A stretch of 64,000 nt of DNA from Tamarix chinensis (Eukaryota; Streptophyta; Magnoliopsida; Caryophyllales; Tamaricaceae). Shown one piece after another: positions 59,741-64,000 of the stretch (position 1 is its first letter; each line of letters begins with the position of its first letter). The notes under the pieces were generated by a model that ran no database searches, was not told the DNA's origin, and was given only the letters and a program-made list of their open reading frames with translations. The DNA is taken from NCBI GenBank assembly GCA_030549775.1, contig CM060177.1:61568638-61632637 (forward strand), written 5' to 3'. Both the position numbers and the translations under genes were made by a program.

Positions 59741-62700
59741 CTTGCCCTTTCTACCAAACCTCTACACTCCCTTGCTGGGTGAAATCTTAAATAGAACTTT
59801 TTCCCCTAGCTTAAAATAGTCGCTACAACATCTCTGATAAGTGTAACTCCTCTGATGACTTTGATCCACTCTCATCCTATCTTGGATCAATCGGACATGT
59901 TGAGATATCTCCTCAATCATCTAAGGTCTCATCACAAAAACTTGCTAATGTCACTTAGACATAAGGGTGCATGGCACTTACATCAATATAGTACCTTAAA
60001 GGGTGCCATCCCTAGGCTAACATGGTATTTTTTGCTGTACGAAAGCTTCAGCAAATGTAGACAGTCTTCCCATCAAACTTGAAAATACATAGCGCATATT
60101 TGCAACATGTCATCAAGTGTCTAGATCATCCTCTTAGTCTATTAATTTGTAGCTAGGTGAAAGCAGTATTCATTTCCAACTTCTAGCCTAGAACCTCCTA
60201 CACTTCTCCCAAAAGTGTAAAAGAAACCTCGAGTCCCAGTTAGAGATGATGTTTGTAGGTGTACCATACCTACTAACAAAGAACTTCATGTAGGCGTTGG
60301 CTAATTGATCCATGTTATAACCAATTTATTAGTATGGAAACAAATGATTTATTTAGTCTATCCATAATAACCTAGATGGTGTCAAACCTACTATGAGTCC
60401 TTAGTAATCCACTCACAAAATCAATAGAGACGGGTTCCCATTTCCATCTTGGCACTTCCAAAGACTAGACAAACCTTGTAGATCTATGGGATCAAACTTA
60501 ACATTCTAATAATTCAGGCATCTTATGACAAAAGTTTCTATCTCTCACTTCAAGTGAGGCCGCCAATATATCCACTTAAAGTCCTTGTACCACTTTTTAC
60601 CTCTAGGGTGGATAGAGTGAGGAGTATAATATCCATCTTCCAAAATCCTGCGCTTCAGGTTAGCGCAACTCTACGGTACGCACCAACATCCCTTGTAGAA
60701 AATATTACCATCCTCATATATCTGAAATCCTTTAGCCCAACCAACTTATAGCTTTCATCAGATTCCCTCAAGTTTATGGTCTCCAAGCTTCTCAGCTTGA
60801 ATCTCATCAAACACTATCATCACAATTGATAAGGCCCTTATGTGAAACTCTAGGTCACCTTGTTAGATTAGCTCTACTCCCATTTCATTGAATTCCTCAC
60901 CATGCAAGAAATAATAGAGTGTGATGTCTTCCTACTCAAAGTATCACTAAGAACATTAGCCTTACCCTCGTGTTAGGTCAACTTGTTATTATATTTCTTT
61001 ACCCAATTTAGTCATATCTTCTACACCTCATATTCAACTCCTATTAAGTGAATATATATTTGACACTCTTGTGGTTGGTGAAATATTTGCATCACATTCT
61101 GGACAAGTAGCATCTCCAAATTTTCAACTCAAAGACAACTATAACCATTTCAAGATCATGAATTGGGTATCTCTACTCATGCCGCTTCAAGTGGTGGGAA
61201 GTATAGGTGACCACTCTACCATTCTTCATCAACACACACCCAAACATGTGCTTAGAGACATCACTCTAGACCTTAAAACCATATGATACTGCTGGTAGAG
61301 TCAAATTCATTGTCGTAGTTAGGTGCTTCTTTAATTCTTGGAATGCTCCCTCACAAGTGTCATCCCACTAGAACCTGGTGATCTTCTTCAATAGGTTTGT
61401 CAAGGGGCATGCAATCCTTGAGAAAAAAAAATTAATGGTAGTACATGGCCAAAACCAAGAAGCTACGAACCTCAAATACATATGTGGGCCTTTTCCACTT
61501 TATAATTGCCATAATTTGTTCCATATCCATGGTGACTCCTCCTATTGACACTACATGTCCTAGAAAGGCAACCTCATAAAGCCAAAATCCACACTTGGAG
61601 AGTTTAGTGTACAGATGATGCTCCCTAAGGAGGGACAAGATGGTGTATAGGTGTTAGTCATGCTCCTCTTTACCTGAGAGTACACCACAATGTCGGTGAC
61701 GAACATAACTAAAAACTAGTCAAGGAATGGCTTAAAAATCCTCATCATCAGATCCATGAACATAGTAGGTGCATTAGTGAGCTCAAAAGGTATCACCCTA
61801 AGTTCTTAATGCCCATGTTGTATCCTAAATGTCATCTTCATGATGTCTTTATAAATAATGCGCAACTAGTAGTAGCATGATCTTAGGTAATTCTTTGAGA
61901 AAACAACATCATCCCAAAGCTCATAAAAAAGTTTGTCAATCCTTTGGAGTGGATACAAGTTATTTACTATTAACTGAATCAGGTCCCGACAATGAATACA
62001 CAAATGGAGGCTCCCATCGTTTTTCTTTACAAACATAATTGATACTCCTCATGGAGACACACTTGGGTGAATATACCTGTGAGCTAGTAGCTCCTCTAAT
62101 TAAGCCTTGAACCCCTTAATTCTACTAGCACCATTTGGTAAGGGGCCATGGTCACAAGTTCAGCCCCTACCACTAGGTCAATTGCGATGTCTATATCACG
62201 CACTAGCAACATGCCTGGTATCTCTTTTGGAAAGACATTGGGATAGTTCTAGATAATAGGAATGTCTTTTAGGGCTGCCAAATCCCTATTAAACTACTAA
62301 ACACTACACAAGTACTTAGGATACCCCTTTTTGCATTAATGCGAGCAATGTGTGAGCATATACAACATTGGTTGTGGGCTTGGGTTTAAATTTCCTAAAG
62401 GAAACCCTAGTGCCCTGTGGTCCTCATGACACCACATATTCTTGCGCAGCATTTATCACTTCCCGATGCCTCCATAACATATCTATCCCAAGTATGACAT
62501 CAAAATCTCAAATTTCCATCTCAACTAAGTCCATTAGGAAGTCTACCCTATATATAACTAAGGCCACCTCCAAGTAAAGCCTAGCATAATCTAGTCTATC
62601 CTCTAAAGGCAACATCATGGATATAGCTACACTAGTAGATGGTGATAGGGCATTCTAGCAACAAATTAGTAGACCCAAATGACAAATAATCACCTGAATT

Positions 62701-63655
62701 AAATAGTACATGAACTGATAGAGATATGATGGTTAACATACTCATGACTACATCCAACTATCGATTAGCCTATAACTTACTGGTCATGTTCAAATACCTG
62801 CTTGCTTGACCTCCCTAATAACCTCTTTGGCATCCTTTGGTACCTTAGGCATGTCTTCCTATTTAACAAAATTGGAAAGACCCTTATAGTCTCTCCTTAG
62901 TGTCCCTATCCTATGTACCAGCTGGTATAAACGCCCTCTACTAAAACTACTGAGACAGTTTCTGATAGGCTTGCTACTGGTAGGCCTATTGTTGAGATAT
63001 TAAAGCCCCTATACTGCAACTAACCTCCCTAAGGCTGGTAGAAGTTCTTCTAATACTAACACTTAAGAGGTCGGTGGCCTGGTCAGATATAGAGTTGGCA
63101 ATGTATAGGTCTACCCTATAGTCATTCTTGAATGGTTCCTACCACACTGTCGATAGGAAAAACCCCTTGGTAGCTCCTAGTTCCTAATGGGACTACTTTA
63201 CTAGAATCTTAAAGTTTTTCCCCTTTTGGTTTGAGTCCTACCGCTAGAACCCTAAGTCTCCAATTTTCTCATCAACATAACGAATGCCTACTCCTGAAAC
63301 ATAGTGGCAGTGATGCATGTCTTCTCATATAGAGTGTCTAAATCAAAGAATGATACCACACCCATAATTTGGTGGATGCCGAAATAGAGCCCTTGCTCAA
63401 ACTAATATACCATTGTTGGCTTGTTGGCCTCTATGCTCAGTGCAACGCTCAAAGCTTTGTGAATCGGGCATAGTGTTGCCCCACCACCAAGCCTCCCTAG
63501 GTTAGCTGCAAGAAGTCCTTAAATTATTCCCTCTTAAGGCTCTTTAGGTAGAACTTGGTGTGGATCACAATTTTAAAATCCTCTCAGGACATCTGCGGCC
63601 AATCCTTGGTACGACAACCTACCTACCAGGCATTTGCAATCCCTACACTAAAAGA
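59741..63655 (-). pseudogene. Tekay/Del-like gag-pol, heavily decayed
   Basis: On the minus strand the order is gag (about 63650-62850), protease (about 62750-62400), RT (about 62110-61430), RNase H (about 61350-60950) and integrase (about 60750-59880). The protease shows VLFNSG (codons 62692-62700, N in place of the catalytic D) and DFDVILGIDM (near 62490). RT shows HPSVSP, FVKKNDGSL.LCI and YPLQRIDKL, then FVTDIVVYS at about 61690, where the first of the paired aspartates is T. The frame 61638-61432 reads LYTKLSKCGFWL.EVAFLGHVVS, a Tekay-type thumb. The integrase core keeps only DRL.KS and LHG-like patches. It is dead and old. Its right end is interrupted by a CACTA element. Confidence 0.78.
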
Positions 63656-64000
63656 AAACTCTTTTATAGCAACAACACTTTTGCAATGACAAAACTTTAT
63701 TGGTGTGAAAAAAAATTTTCGGTAACAATTATTTTATGATGTTGCAAAAAGTTGCTACCAAAAATAATTCATTTATATGGTGACTATTAAAACATATTTT
63801 ACAATGGCATTTATGGTTGCAATATATGAGATGGTTTATTTACAATGACATTTATATATTGCAATATAAAACACATTTTTGTAACAAATTTTTTTTATTG
63901 CAAAATTTTGATTGAATTTATTATGATAAATATACTTGTAGCAAATATTCATACTATTTTAATGCTTTGATAAGTTGTTGCCAAACAAAATTATCGATAA
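63656..64000 (+). mobile_element. CACTA (En/Spm) transposon, left end
   Basis: cactaaaagaaaactc at 63656 matches the terminal inverted repeat type of plant CACTA elements (CACTACAAGAAA). It is followed by short subterminal repeats rich in ttgcaa, gttgctacc and acaatgacattta, in both orientations, which is how these ends bind transposase. The element runs off the window, so its other end, its 3-bp TSD and any transposase cannot be seen. It interrupts the Tekay gag remnant. Confidence 0.7.

Overview
This window is repeat-rich plant nuclear DNA. I found no intact host protein gene, rRNA, tRNA or CRISPR array. It is built from nested LTR retrotransposons: chromovirus Ty3/gypsy elements (one CRM-like, several Tekay/Del-like), a Tat/Athila-type gypsy element, and SIRE/Maximus-type Ty1/copia LTRs. 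The left end of a CACTA DNA transposon lies at the right edge. These lineages and the very long LTRs point to an angiosperm with a large genome. I cannot name the species.

Two LTR families dominate. I call them LTR-A (about 4-5 kb, with arrays built on ccggtccaccgg...ctataatagtgg and a CT/GC-rich block) and LTR-B (about 3.1-3.4 kb, with cgattggtt/ctagtcgactagt repeats). Both begin TGTAA(T/C)(A/G)CC and end GGGTGTTACA. Seven copies can be delimited as stand-alone LTRs, five with perfect 5-bp target-site duplications (TSDs) and two with 4 of 5 bases matching. None has an attached internal region, so they are read as solo LTRs left by LTR-LTR recombination.

Layout. 1-1174: 3' part of an LTR-A. 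1291-1742: MITE-like palindromic element. 2050-3444: reversed Tat/Athila LTR remnant. 3854-11180: LTR-B remnant split by a solo LTR-B (4507-9150), which carries a SIRE-type LTR (7157 to about 8655). 11181-16095: Tat/Athila LTR split by a solo LTR-B (11522-14955), followed by a decayed Tat gag. 16898-22488: CRM-like element on the minus strand with one LTR, a tRNA-iMet primer site, gag, protease, RT, RNase H and integrase, all broken. 22489-31548: truncated LTR-A-like LTR, then a decayed Tekay gag/protease interrupted by a solo LTR-A (26114-30855). 31549-42054: reversed LTR-A-like LTR interrupted by a SIRE 3' end (33913-37490), itself hit by a solo LTR-A (37491-41451). 42456-43990: SIRE-type LTR. 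45001-58345: a three-level nest, LTR-B containing LTR-A containing a second LTR-A in the opposite orientation. 59741-63655: decayed Tekay gag-pol. 63656-64000: CACTA end.

No genes work together here. The interest lies in insertion order, LTR architecture and RNA-level structure. The 3' part of LTR-A holds a 46-nt stem-loop whose 11-bp stem stays paired in four diverged copies. LTR-B has a different stem-loop at the matching place, also with compensatory changes. Older copies show C-to-T/G-to-A decay at CCGG and CCAGG-type sites, as expected of methylated, silenced repeats.
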